Shown here: positions 6,917 to 10,768 of the stretch, one piece after another
Position numbering within the stretch: the first letter of the stretch is position 1
How the letters are laid out: each line of letters opens with the position of its first letter
DNA from: Candidatus Nomurabacteria bacterium RIFCSPLOWO2_12_FULL_46_14
Lineage (GTDB): Bacteria > Patescibacteriota > Minisyncoccia > Phycocordibacterales > UBA9973
Length of the DNA: 10,768 nucleotides
Direction: 5' to 3'
Assembly: GCA_001786225.1 (NCBI GenBank)
Contig: MFVV01000044.1
Coordinates: 1-10,768, forward strand
Position numbers and translations under genes: made by a program
The notes under the pieces: model-generated
The model's input: only the letters and a program-made list of their open reading frames with translations
The model's database searches: none
Told to the model about the DNA's origin: nothing

Positions 6917-7243
6917 ATGATGAAAAACAGAACTGAAAAAATCGCCAACATTATCAAAGAACTCTCCGCTCAATTCTTGGAGCGAGAAACCAACAAAACT
7001 TCGCTTATCACCGTCACCGGCGCGGATTGCTCGCCGGACTTCCGGCGGGCTACAGTTTTTATCACCGTCCTGCCGGAGAGCAAAGAAACCGCGGCGCTCA
7101 ACTTCACCCGAAGAAAGCGCCGAGAGCTCCGGGAATACATCAAGAAAAACATCAATATTAAAACAATCCCCTTCCTGGAAATAGAAATAGACCGCGGAGA
7201 AAAGAATCGCCAAAAAATTGACGAACTCCTGCGGAATGGTTAA
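6917..7243 (+). CDS. rbfA: Ribosome-binding factor A
   Basis: Small cytosolic KH-type protein that matures the 30S subunit, acting on the 16S rRNA 5' region. The protein from 6917 has 108 residues. It opens with MMKNRTEKIANIIKELSAQFLERE, matching the family's first helix (xxRVxxxIxxELSxIL), and has the strand VTGADCSPDFRRATVFITVL typical of VTxVxxSxDLxxAxVYxSVL, ending with PFLEIEIDRG, which matches the usual PxLxFxxD segment. ATG codons at 6917 and 6920 are both possible. A GTG at 6899 would add six hydrophobic residues encoded by the preceding hairpin, which I consider untranslated. It lies 33 bp after infB and 11 bp before tRNA-Cys, in the usual infB-rbfA order. Confidence 0.92.
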   Translation: MMKNRTEKIANIIKELSAQFLERETNKTSLITVTGADCSPDFRRATVFITVLPESKETAALNFTRRKRRELREYIKKNINIKTIPFLEIEIDRGEKNRQKIDELLRNG

Positions 7244-7254
7244 ATTGTGTACAT

Positions 7255-7326
7255 GGCCTGGTAGCCAAGTAGTAAGGCATTCCTCTGCAAAAGGAATATA
7301 CGTGGGTGCGATTCCCACCCAGGCCT
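7255..7326 (+). tRNA. tRNA-Cys(GCA)
   Basis: The acceptor GGCCTGG pairs fully with CCAGGCC and is followed by discriminator T at 7326; U73 is the identity base for tRNA-Cys. The D stem is GCC/GGC and the anticodon stem TTCCT/AGGAA encloses CTGCAAA, giving anticodon GCA. The T arm is GTGGG/CCCAC. No CCA is encoded. It lies 11 bp after rbfA with no room for its own full promoter, so it is probably processed from the infB operon transcript. Confidence 0.96.
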
Positions 7327-7339
7327 CAAATACCCAAAT

Positions 7340-8035
7340 TTAAGGAATATTTAAATGCTCTTTCGGTTTTTTTAATTTGCCGAAAAGCATTATGTAAATC
7401 AAAGTGCCGGCCACCACAATGAGAAGCGAGAGATGGTCAAGCAAGGCGTTGCCGAAAAAGTAAAACACCCCTGCCCAAAAAGTATTCCAGACGATAATGG
7501 GCGGCAGAGCCATAAGAGCGAATTTAAAGAAATTTACCCGGAGAATGCCCGCCGCCGTGGAAGACAGAGCGCCGAAATTGGGATGAATATAGGTACTAAA
7601 GAGTATCCGGGGCCCCTTGTCTTCCATTTGAATTTTAAATTTTTCAAGTGGCTTCTCTAGTCCCAAACGCAGGAACACGTGGTACCAGCCGAAGCGCCCC
7701 AGGGCATAATTTAAAAGCGCCGTTAGATAAAATCCCAAAATTATAAGGAAAAGAACCAAAAAGACATTCAAGCCTGCGCTCCTAGAGAGAACAACCCCGA
7801 GAGCCACCACCACCGAACCCGGCAGATACCAGTTGACGAAAAGCGCCCCCTCAATCAAAGCCCCGACGAGAACGGTGTAGTAGCCGTACTGCTCGTAATA
7901 ATTTTCGGCGAGGGCGATGATCTCTTTCGTGTCGGGTAAACCGAGCGACCGCCACACCAGAACAAAACCCAAGTAGCCAATCGCAATTAACGCCGGAATG
8001 GAAGCGTATCTGAAAAATTTTTTATACGTGGTCAT
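7340..8035 (-). CDS. DedA-like (VTT domain) membrane protein
   Basis: 231-residue integral membrane protein with likely membrane segments at about 12-30, 51-83, 88-112, 167-195 and 202-218. The DedA-type core is visible: an acidic residue before a re-entrant hairpin (IEGALFVNWYLPGS, 61-74), then GFYLTALLNYALGRFG (101-116), an amphipathic KPLEKFKIQMEDKG helix, and STAAGILRVNFFKF (159-172), matching the AGxxxMxxxxF segment. DedA proteins are thought to help flip polyprenyl phosphate or phospholipids; that is family knowledge, not shown here. The usual arginine-rich RFxPxxR segment is replaced by STYIHPNFGALSS, so it is a divergent member. It is convergent with tRNA-Cys and begins 29 bp downstream of the tRNA-Leu(CAG) gene on the same strand, possibly transcribed by read-through. 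Confidence 0.85.
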   Translation of the reverse strand: MTTYKKFFRYASIPALIAIGYLGFVLVWRSLGLPDTKEIIALAENYYEQYGYYTVLVGALIEGALFVNWYLPGSVVVALGVVLSRSAGLNVFLVLFLIILGFYLTALLNYALGRFGWYHVFLRLGLEKPLEKFKIQMEDKGPRILFSTYIHPNFGALSSTAAGILRVNFFKFALMALPPIIVWNTFWAGVFYFFGNALLDHLSLLIVVAGTLIYIMLFGKLKKPKEHLNIP

Positions 8036-8064
8036 TAAAAAATATCTATTTTAAATTATTTTTG

Positions 8065-8148
8065 TGGGCACGGAGAGATTTGAACTCTCACTCTGTTGCC
8101 AGAATTAGCTCCTGAAGCTAACGCGTCTACCAATTCCGCCACGTGCCC
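8065..8148 (-). tRNA. tRNA-Leu(CAG)
   Basis: The acceptor GGGCACG pairs with CGTGCCC, with discriminator A at 8065. The D arm GCGGAATTGGTAGACGC is typical of tRNA-Leu. The anticodon stem TTAGC/GCTAA encloses TTCAGGA, giving anticodon CAG. A long variable arm of the class II type and a T arm GAGAG-TTCAAAT-CTC(T)C follow. No CCA is encoded. Confidence 0.96.
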
Positions 8149-8166
8149 GCGAAATATTTAATTGTG

Positions 8167-8248
8167 TGGGCGAGGGGAGATTTGAACTCCCAAGGATTGC
8201 TCCACTAGTTCCTAAAACTAGCGCGTATACCAATTCCGCCACTCGCCC
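8167..8248 (-). tRNA. tRNA-Leu(TAG)
   Basis: The acceptor GGGCGAG pairs with CTCGCCC, with discriminator A at 8167. The D arm GCGGAATTGGTATACGC is nearly identical to that of the neighbouring tRNA-Leu. The anticodon stem CTAGT/ACTAG encloses TTTAGGA, giving anticodon TAG. A long variable arm is present and no CCA is encoded. It lies 18 bp upstream of tRNA-Leu(CAG), and the two probably arose from related copies. Confidence 0.96.
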
Positions 8249-8387
8249 AGCACTTTGTCGCCACGAATATTTTCTCGCCGTCGCTCGAAAATTTCTCGGC
8301 CCCAGCTCGCGGTTTTGCGTGTTCGCAAAACATCGCTCTGCTTCGGACACGCTAGAAATTTTCCGCAGGGAAAATTTCTTACGCGTG
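8249..8387 (-). repeat. Palindrome-rich spacer between tRNA-Lys and tRNA-Leu(TAG)
   Basis: This 139-bp spacer is highly structured. A long imperfect hairpin spans 8344-8391: arm 8344-8364 pairs with 8369-8391 over about 21 bp with a 2-nt bulge and loop GCAG, its outer bases overlapping the tRNA-Lys 3' end. A second perfect hairpin pairs 8312-8319 with 8324-8331 (GTTTTGCG/CGCAAAAC, loop TGTT). The core GAAAATTTCT occurs at 8287-8296 and 8370-8379, and inverted at 8354-8363. No convincing protein is encoded. Confidence 0.65.
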
Positions 8388-8460
8388 TCCGCCCAGAGGG
8401 GATCGAACCCCCGACCGTCTCCTTAAGAGGGAGCTGCTCTACCAGCTGAGCTATGGGCGG
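8388..8460 (-). tRNA. tRNA-Lys(CTT)
   Basis: The acceptor CCGCCCA pairs fully with TGGGCGG, with discriminator A at 8388. The D arm is GCTC-AGCTGGTA-GAGC. The loop CTCTTAA gives anticodon CTT. The T arm GGGGG/CCCTC closes TTCGATC with one G-T pair. The outermost anticodon-stem pair is G27-A43, a mismatch. No CCA is encoded. Confidence 0.92.
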
Positions 8461-8489
8461 AAAATTTTAAATAACATTAAGAAACAAAG

Positions 8490-8571
8490 TGCCCGAGGTG
8501 GGAGTCGAACCCACATCCCTTGCGAGACACGATTTTAAGTCGTGCGCGTATACCGGTTCCGCCACTCGGGC
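8490..8571 (-). tRNA. tRNA-Leu(TAA)
   Basis: The acceptor GCCCGAG pairs with CTCGGGC, with discriminator A at 8490. The D arm GCGGAACCGGTATACGC is of the tRNA-Leu type. The anticodon stem CACGA/TCGTG encloses CTTAAAA, giving anticodon TAA. A long variable arm and T arm GTGGG-TTCGACT-CCCAC are present. It is the promoter-proximal gene of the minus-strand tRNA cluster. Confidence 0.96.
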
Positions 8572-8581
8572 GAATATCAGA

Positions 8582-8610
8582 ATTATATAAGAAGCGCAAC
8601 AAAATTACAA
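8582..8610 (-). promoter_or_regulatory. Promoter of the Leu-Lys-Leu-Leu tRNA cluster
   Basis: On the minus strand TTGTAA (8610-8605), a 17-bp spacer and consensus TATAAT (8587-8582) lie 10 nt upstream of the first base of tRNA-Leu(TAA). This is a strong sigma-70-type match with a very short 5' leader, as expected for a tRNA operon. Confidence 0.75.
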
Positions 8611-8663
8611 ACTTTTCTCGATTTTGATTAAATAAATTACTGAACTAGTTAATTTTTTATTCT

Positions 8664-8699
8664 TTTCTACTACTTTCGCGATCGCGAAGTTGGTAGAAA
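8664..8699. repeat. Palindromic repeat, left copy
   Basis: A 36-nt near-palindrome centred between 8681 and 8682, with core TTCGCGATCGCGAA and outer 7-bp arms TTTCTAC/GTAGAAA. It matches the copy at 9323-9358 at 32 of 36 positions in the same orientation. It lies 9 bp past the stop codon of the Cas2-like gene. The core contains the octamer GCGATCGC. Confidence 0.85.
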
Positions 8700-8708
8700 T
8701 CAACCTTT

Positions 8709-9269
8709 TCAACCCAATGATTTCAAACTGCCACTCTTAGTCACTTCCATTATCTCTATAAATTGCAGAATATTGATTTTTCCCAGGTCTAAAACCAATT
8801 GCCTGGGGATTTTGACTTTGCCCACCCAGACGCTTTTGTGAATCATTCTTAACCCTAGTCTTTTCAAGATCCCTCGCAATAAATCGCGTTCTTTTTTAAA
8901 TTCTTCCGGGATGTCGTAGCTGACTATAATCAATTTATCGCTGTCTTCCCTTTCGTAATTAGGGTGAATCTTATCTTGAAAATTTTTTACTGCCTTCTTG
9001 CCTTTAGGCCGGAGAACCAATATGCCATTTTTGGATTCGTCAATTAACCCTTCCGACTTTAATTTGAATAAATATTTTTGAAGTCTTTGCCTCCTTTCCC
9101 GTTCCCATTTATAGTTTTCACGCCGGCGCGCGCGTTTGTCGGATTCATATTCCATCTTACTTAAAGTGGCACCATAACCCGCGCTCAAAAAAGCGCCGAC
9201 AAAATCCACTCCGCCCAAGGCTCTGTCTTCTATAAAATTAAGGATTTTATATTTTAGTTCCCCTTTCAT
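8709..9269 (-). CDS. Winged-helix plus Cas2-like (PaaX-type) protein
   Basis: 186 residues. The N-terminal half (1-100) looks like a winged helix with a very basic segment (KRARRRENYKWERERRQR, about 45-62) leading into a recognition-type helix and a GLIDESKNGILVLRPKG wing. The C-terminal half (about 110-180) resembles the Cas2-like ferredoxin-fold domain seen at the end of PaaX regulators: KLIIVSYDIPEE (112-123, with Asp119 where Cas2 nucleases keep a catalytic Asp), then a helix RDLLRGILKRLGLRMIHKSVWVG. The rest of PaaX (acyl-CoA-responsive parts) is not apparent. No CRISPR array, cas1 or phenylacetate gene is nearby, so CRISPR or paa functions are not supported. It is bracketed by palindromic repeats, which are its most likely DNA partner. 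Start: ATG at 9269, AT-rich upstream, no clear Shine-Dalgarno. It may be a regulator, a nuclease or both. Confidence 0.8.
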   Translation of the reverse strand: MKGELKYKILNFIEDRALGGVDFVGAFLSAGYGATLSKMEYESDKRARRRENYKWERERRQRLQKYLFKLKSEGLIDESKNGILVLRPKGKKAVKNFQDKIHPNYEREDSDKLIIVSYDIPEEFKKERDLLRGILKRLGLRMIHKSVWVGKVKIPRQLVLDLGKINILQFIEIMEVTKSGSLKSLG

Positions 9270-9287
9270 TTTTTAAGTTCATTTTTT

Positions 9288-9318
9288 AAGTATGGTAAAA
9301 GTATAGCATAAAGTATGG
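9288..9318 (-). promoter_or_regulatory. Three phased AAGTATRG direct repeats upstream of the Cas2-like gene
   Basis: AAGTATGG at 9288-9295, AAGTATAG at 9299-9306 and AAGTATGG at 9311-9318 repeat every 11-12 bp, about one helical turn. They lie 19-49 bp upstream of the start. The middle copy contains the -10-like TATACT (9305-9300, minus strand). This arrangement would suit an operator for the adjacent winged-helix protein; no good -35 is seen. Confidence 0.45.
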
Positions 9319-9322
9319 CATT

Positions 9323-9358
9323 TTTCTACTATCTTCGCGATCGCGAAGTTGGGGGAAA
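9323..9358. repeat. Palindromic repeat, right copy
   Basis: Centred between 9340 and 9341, with the same core TTCGCGATCGCGAA extended to CTTCGCGATCGCGAAG. It differs from the left copy at four positions: two adjacent in the left half and two in the right arm. The outer arms pair less well here because of a G run. Confidence 0.85.
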
Positions 9359-9448
9359 AGTGAAAAAACATAAGCAAATAACATCAGCAAATATTGTTGC
9401 TAATATCTGGATGCGCAGAAAGGTTGCGCTTGAAAATAGAAAGGAGGT
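9359..9448. other. Intergenic stretch between repeat unit and insertion sequence
   Basis: No gene is supported. It contains two weak hairpins: AGCAA/TTGCT around 9385-9402 and GCGCA/TGCGC around 9413-9430. An isolated Shine-Dalgarno-like AAAGGAGGT lies at 9440-9448, 4 bp before the insertion sequence, so the IS may have landed at the start of a former gene. Confidence 0.4.
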
Positions 9449-9453
9449 ACACT

Positions 9454-9480
9454 GTTTTAGGCACGGACATATGGCGGTTT
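9454..9480 (+). repeat. IS left inverted repeat
   Basis: Outer end of the IS next to the transposase stop codon; it ends in ACATATGGCGGTTT. The TAA stop (9459-9457 on the minus strand) is within it. Confidence 0.85.
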
Positions 9481-10416
9481 AATTAATTGATAATCTTCCA
9501 GAAATTCATTTGGCGTTTTGCCGTTTAAACCGCAATGCTCTAAGTTGTTGTAATATATATTCCACCTTTTCATTTTCTTTTGCAAATCAGAGAAGCTTTT
9601 AAATTTGTTTTGATCATAAAATTTCTCTTGGTCTTCTCGGTGGCTTCTTTCCACCGTGCCATTCTGAGCTGGCTTCCCGGGATCAATCAGGTAATGGATG
9701 ATATTGTTTTCTCTACAGAATATATCCAGAGCATGAATGGTTTTCACGGTCATATCACTTCGTTTGGTCATGCTGGTGTAGTAATTGGTGAAGATTGATC
9801 CGTTGTCTGTTTTAATTGCTTGGATCTTGTATTTAAATTTGGCCATGACTTCTTTCAAAAAGAGAATTGAGTGATGATTTGCCTGCTCGTCATATACAGC
9901 AAGATGTCTCCACCTTGAAGCAGTATCAATGGCTGTATATTGAAAATATCTTTTGTCTACAACGCGTCCAGGCACATATTTCACATCAATTTCTAGTAGC
10001 TCTCCTGGCTGTCTCAGAGCTTTGATATATTTGTATTTAACTTTTCGGACTCGATACTTGCGTACCAGTCCTTCCTTTTTCAAAATCTTTCCGATGGTTC
10101 GTTCGTGAATTTGAATTCCTTCCTTTTCTAATTGCCAGTGTATCTTTAAGGCACACTTTTTTGTTTTCTTTCTGACAGCAATCACTCTTTCTTTAATCCA
10201 GATCGGAGTTTCATTTTCTTGAGTCTTTGGTTCAGTTGATTTTGGTTCTAGTCCTGCTTCTCCTTTCGCTTTGTAGAGCGCTACCCAGCGCTCTAGGCTT
10301 CGCTTTCCATGCGGGCATACTTTTGCTACATCTTTTAATTTAACCTCCTTCCTAACTATCGGTAGAACCCACTTCAACCTTTCCTCTTTGATTGTTTTAA
10401 CCATACGTATGCTCAT
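9457..10416 (-). CDS. IS481-like DDE transposase
   Basis: 319 residues; cuts and joins the element ends. An N-terminal helix-turn-helix region (about 10-60, with KLKDVAKVCPHGKRSLERWVALYK) and a second basic helical region (about 85-125) precede an RNase H-fold rve core. Catalytic residues appear to be Asp144 (LLEIDVKY), Asp204 (KTDNGS) and Glu256 (NGTVERSHRED). The spacing between the second Asp and Glu is 51 residues rather than about 35, owing to an extra segment rich in polar residues after the TDNG motif. The frame is intact. The last codons and the TAA stop lie inside the left inverted repeat. Start: ATG at 10416 has GGAGG too close (1-2 nt); the ATG at 10404 has it 13 nt away, so the start is uncertain by four residues. 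Codon use is A/T-rich compared with the neighbouring core genes. Confidence 0.93.
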   Translation of the reverse strand: MSIRMVKTIKEERLKWVLPIVRKEVKLKDVAKVCPHGKRSLERWVALYKAKGEAGLEPKSTEPKTQENETPIWIKERVIAVRKKTKKCALKIHWQLEKEGIQIHERTIGKILKKEGLVRKYRVRKVKYKYIKALRQPGELLEIDVKYVPGRVVDKRYFQYTAIDTASRWRHLAVYDEQANHHSILFLKEVMAKFKYKIQAIKTDNGSIFTNYYTSMTKRSDMTVKTIHALDIFCRENNIIHYLIDPGKPAQNGTVERSHREDQEKFYDQNKFKSFSDLQKKMKRWNIYYNNLEHCGLNGKTPNEFLEDYQLIKPPYVRA

Positions 10417-10432
10417 TCCTCCATTCTAGGAG

Positions 10433-10459
10433 AAACCGCCATATGTGTGTGCACATTAC
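10433..10459 (-). repeat. IS right inverted repeat
   Basis: Reverse complement matches the left end at 21 of 27 positions, with the inner 14 identical. It lies just upstream of the transposase start and probably overlaps its promoter region. Confidence 0.85.
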
Positions 10460-10468
10460 CACACGGGG

Positions 10469-10496
10469 TTGACTTTTTGGCTAAAAGTGATATACT
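10469..10496 (+). promoter_or_regulatory. Strong rightward sigma-70-like promoter
   Basis: TTGACT (10469-10474), a 16-bp spacer and TATACT (10491-10496) form the best promoter match in the window. It lies just outside the IS and points toward the lipoprotein gene, giving a leader of about 75 nt. Confidence 0.65.
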
Positions 10497-10525
10497 ACAC
10501 AAGGACAGTCGGGGTTCAAGCAAGT

Positions 10526-10569
10526 TTCAGCCGTCCGGCTGAACACTGTTAGGGGCCCCAAAACATGGG
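10526..10569 (+). other. Structured leader upstream of lipoprotein gene
   Basis: A hairpin CAGCCG/CGGCTG (extended arms 10526-10533 and 10536-10543) is followed by GGGGCCCC (10552-10559). The CCCC there can also pair with the GGGG run at 10566-10569 that would serve as ribosome binding site, so the leader could mask it. There is no U-tract, so termination is not supported. Confidence 0.35.
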
Positions 10570-10576
10570 GGGTTGT

Positions 10577-10768
10577 ATGAGAATGTTGTGGGCCGCGCTC
10601 TGCGCGGCGACGCTGGCCGGGTGCGCAAGCACCGGCCAGCGGTTGGCACAGGCCGCGGCGCCGCAGTATGCGGCGTCTGCGCAGGCGGAAGCGGCGTGCG
10701 CGCAAGCGCACGTTGTACTCGGCCAGTCGCCGCAGGAAGCGGCGGCGGCGTGTGCGGCCTTGCTGGGC
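10577..10768 (+). CDS. Partial lipoprotein, N-terminal part, very high G+C
   Basis: 64 codons are open to the window edge. The start MRMLWAALCAATLAGCASTG is a compact lipoprotein signal: positive n-region, hydrophobic core and lipobox LAGC with Cys16 as the lipidated residue. A G-run (10566-10572) sits at ribosome-binding distance; an in-frame ATG at 10565 and another at 10583 are alternatives. After the Cys the protein is very rich in Ala and Gln with two more cysteines (41 and 59); I do not recognise the family. The coding sequence is about 77% G+C by hand count over 10591-10768, with GCG-dominated alanine codons, unlike all other genes here. It may be transferred DNA, or sequence from another organism joined in assembly. 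Confidence 0.6.
   Translation, partial: MRMLWAALCAATLAGCASTGQRLAQAAAPQYAASAQAEAACAQAHVVLGQSPQEAAAACAALLG

Larger units (their letters stand above)
8664..9358 (-). mobile_element. Candidate repeat-bounded single-gene unit carrying a Cas2-like protein
   Basis: About 695 bp bounded by two 36-nt palindromic direct repeats with one gene between them and no room for anything else. The layout is reminiscent of REP/RAYT pairs, where a small nuclease gene sits between palindromic repeats. Mobility is an inference: I see no target duplication outside the repeats and no second copy in the window. Confidence 0.4.
9453..10460 (-). mobile_element. Complete IS481-like insertion sequence
   Basis: About 1.0 kb. 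The inner 27 bp of the ends form inverted repeats (9454-9480 against 10433-10459) matching at 21 of 27 positions, with a perfect 14-bp inner part ACATATGGCGGTTT. ACAC lies directly outside both ends (9449-9452 and 10461-10464), consistent with a 4-bp target duplication, though it is low complexity. It holds one intact transposase gene, so it may be active or recently inserted. Confidence 0.85.

Noticed and set aside
6899..6919. GTG at 6899 as the rbfA start
   Set aside because: The added residues (MFFIFK) are encoded by the right arm of the AT-rich hairpin and have no counterpart at RbfA N-termini, whereas ATG codons at 6917/6920 begin the conserved helix.
8105..8350. Minus-strand open frame running through tRNA-Leu genes
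   Set aside because: It reads through two tRNA genes and the palindromic spacer; this is a common false ORF type over tRNA-Leu and has no ribosome binding site.
8664..8699. Left palindrome as terminator of the Cas2-like gene
   Set aside because: On the minus strand the hairpin is followed by an A-rich rather than a T-rich tract, and the same palindrome occurs upstream of the gene, where a terminator would make no sense.
8709..9269. CRISPR-Cas locus suggested by the Cas2-like domain
   Set aside because: There is no spacer-repeat array, no cas1 or effector gene, and the two flanking repeats are only a single pair of palindromes; the winged-helix fusion fits PaaX-type proteins better.
10481..10711. 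76-codon minus-strand open frame at the right end
   Set aside because: It is an arginine-rich antisense shadow of the high-G+C lipoprotein gene, which has a coherent signal peptide and lipobox on the plus strand.

Overview
The window looks like chromosomal DNA of a Candidate Phyla Radiation (Patescibacteria) bacterium, probably of the Parcubacteria type. This is inferred from a minimal IF-2 with no N-terminal extension, tightly packed genes with gaps of 3-45 bp, starts without clear Shine-Dalgarno sites, and tRNA genes with no encoded CCA. TGA is used as a stop (nifS, infB and others), so the TGA-recoding lineages such as Gracilibacteria are excluded.

Left part (1-4909), minus strand: a cysteine desulfurase gene is followed 3 bp later by a membrane-anchored, HtrA-like protein that has lost its catalytic residues. 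After a further 45 bp comes clpB, then tRNA-Tyr and the start of tRNA-Arg. Desulfurase and clpB both look partly unusual: the desulfurase carries an in-frame palindromic insertion, and ClpB carries a ClpC-like IGF loop that could dock ClpP.

Middle part (4910-7326), plus strand: a divergent promoter pair drives a DUF4446 membrane protein, infB, rbfA and tRNA-Cys, forming a compact translation operon. infB also carries a palindromic insertion in a variable linker.

Next (7340-8571), minus strand: a cluster of tRNA-Leu(UAA), tRNA-Lys(CUU), tRNA-Leu(UAG) and tRNA-Leu(CAG) has a good promoter at its upstream end. It is followed by a DedA-like membrane protein. A strongly palindromic spacer lies between tRNA-Lys and tRNA-Leu(UAG).

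Right part (8664-10768) is accessory DNA. First comes a single gene for a winged-helix plus Cas2-like (PaaX-type) protein, flanked by two 36-nt palindromic repeats centred on TTCGCGATCGCGAA. This resembles a small repeat-associated mobile unit and is the best candidate for an undescribed system. Then comes a complete IS481-like insertion sequence with 27-bp inverted repeats and an ACAC flanking duplication. Finally, the sequence switches abruptly to about 77% G+C and encodes the start of a lipoprotein that does not resemble the rest of the window, suggesting transfer or an assembly junction.
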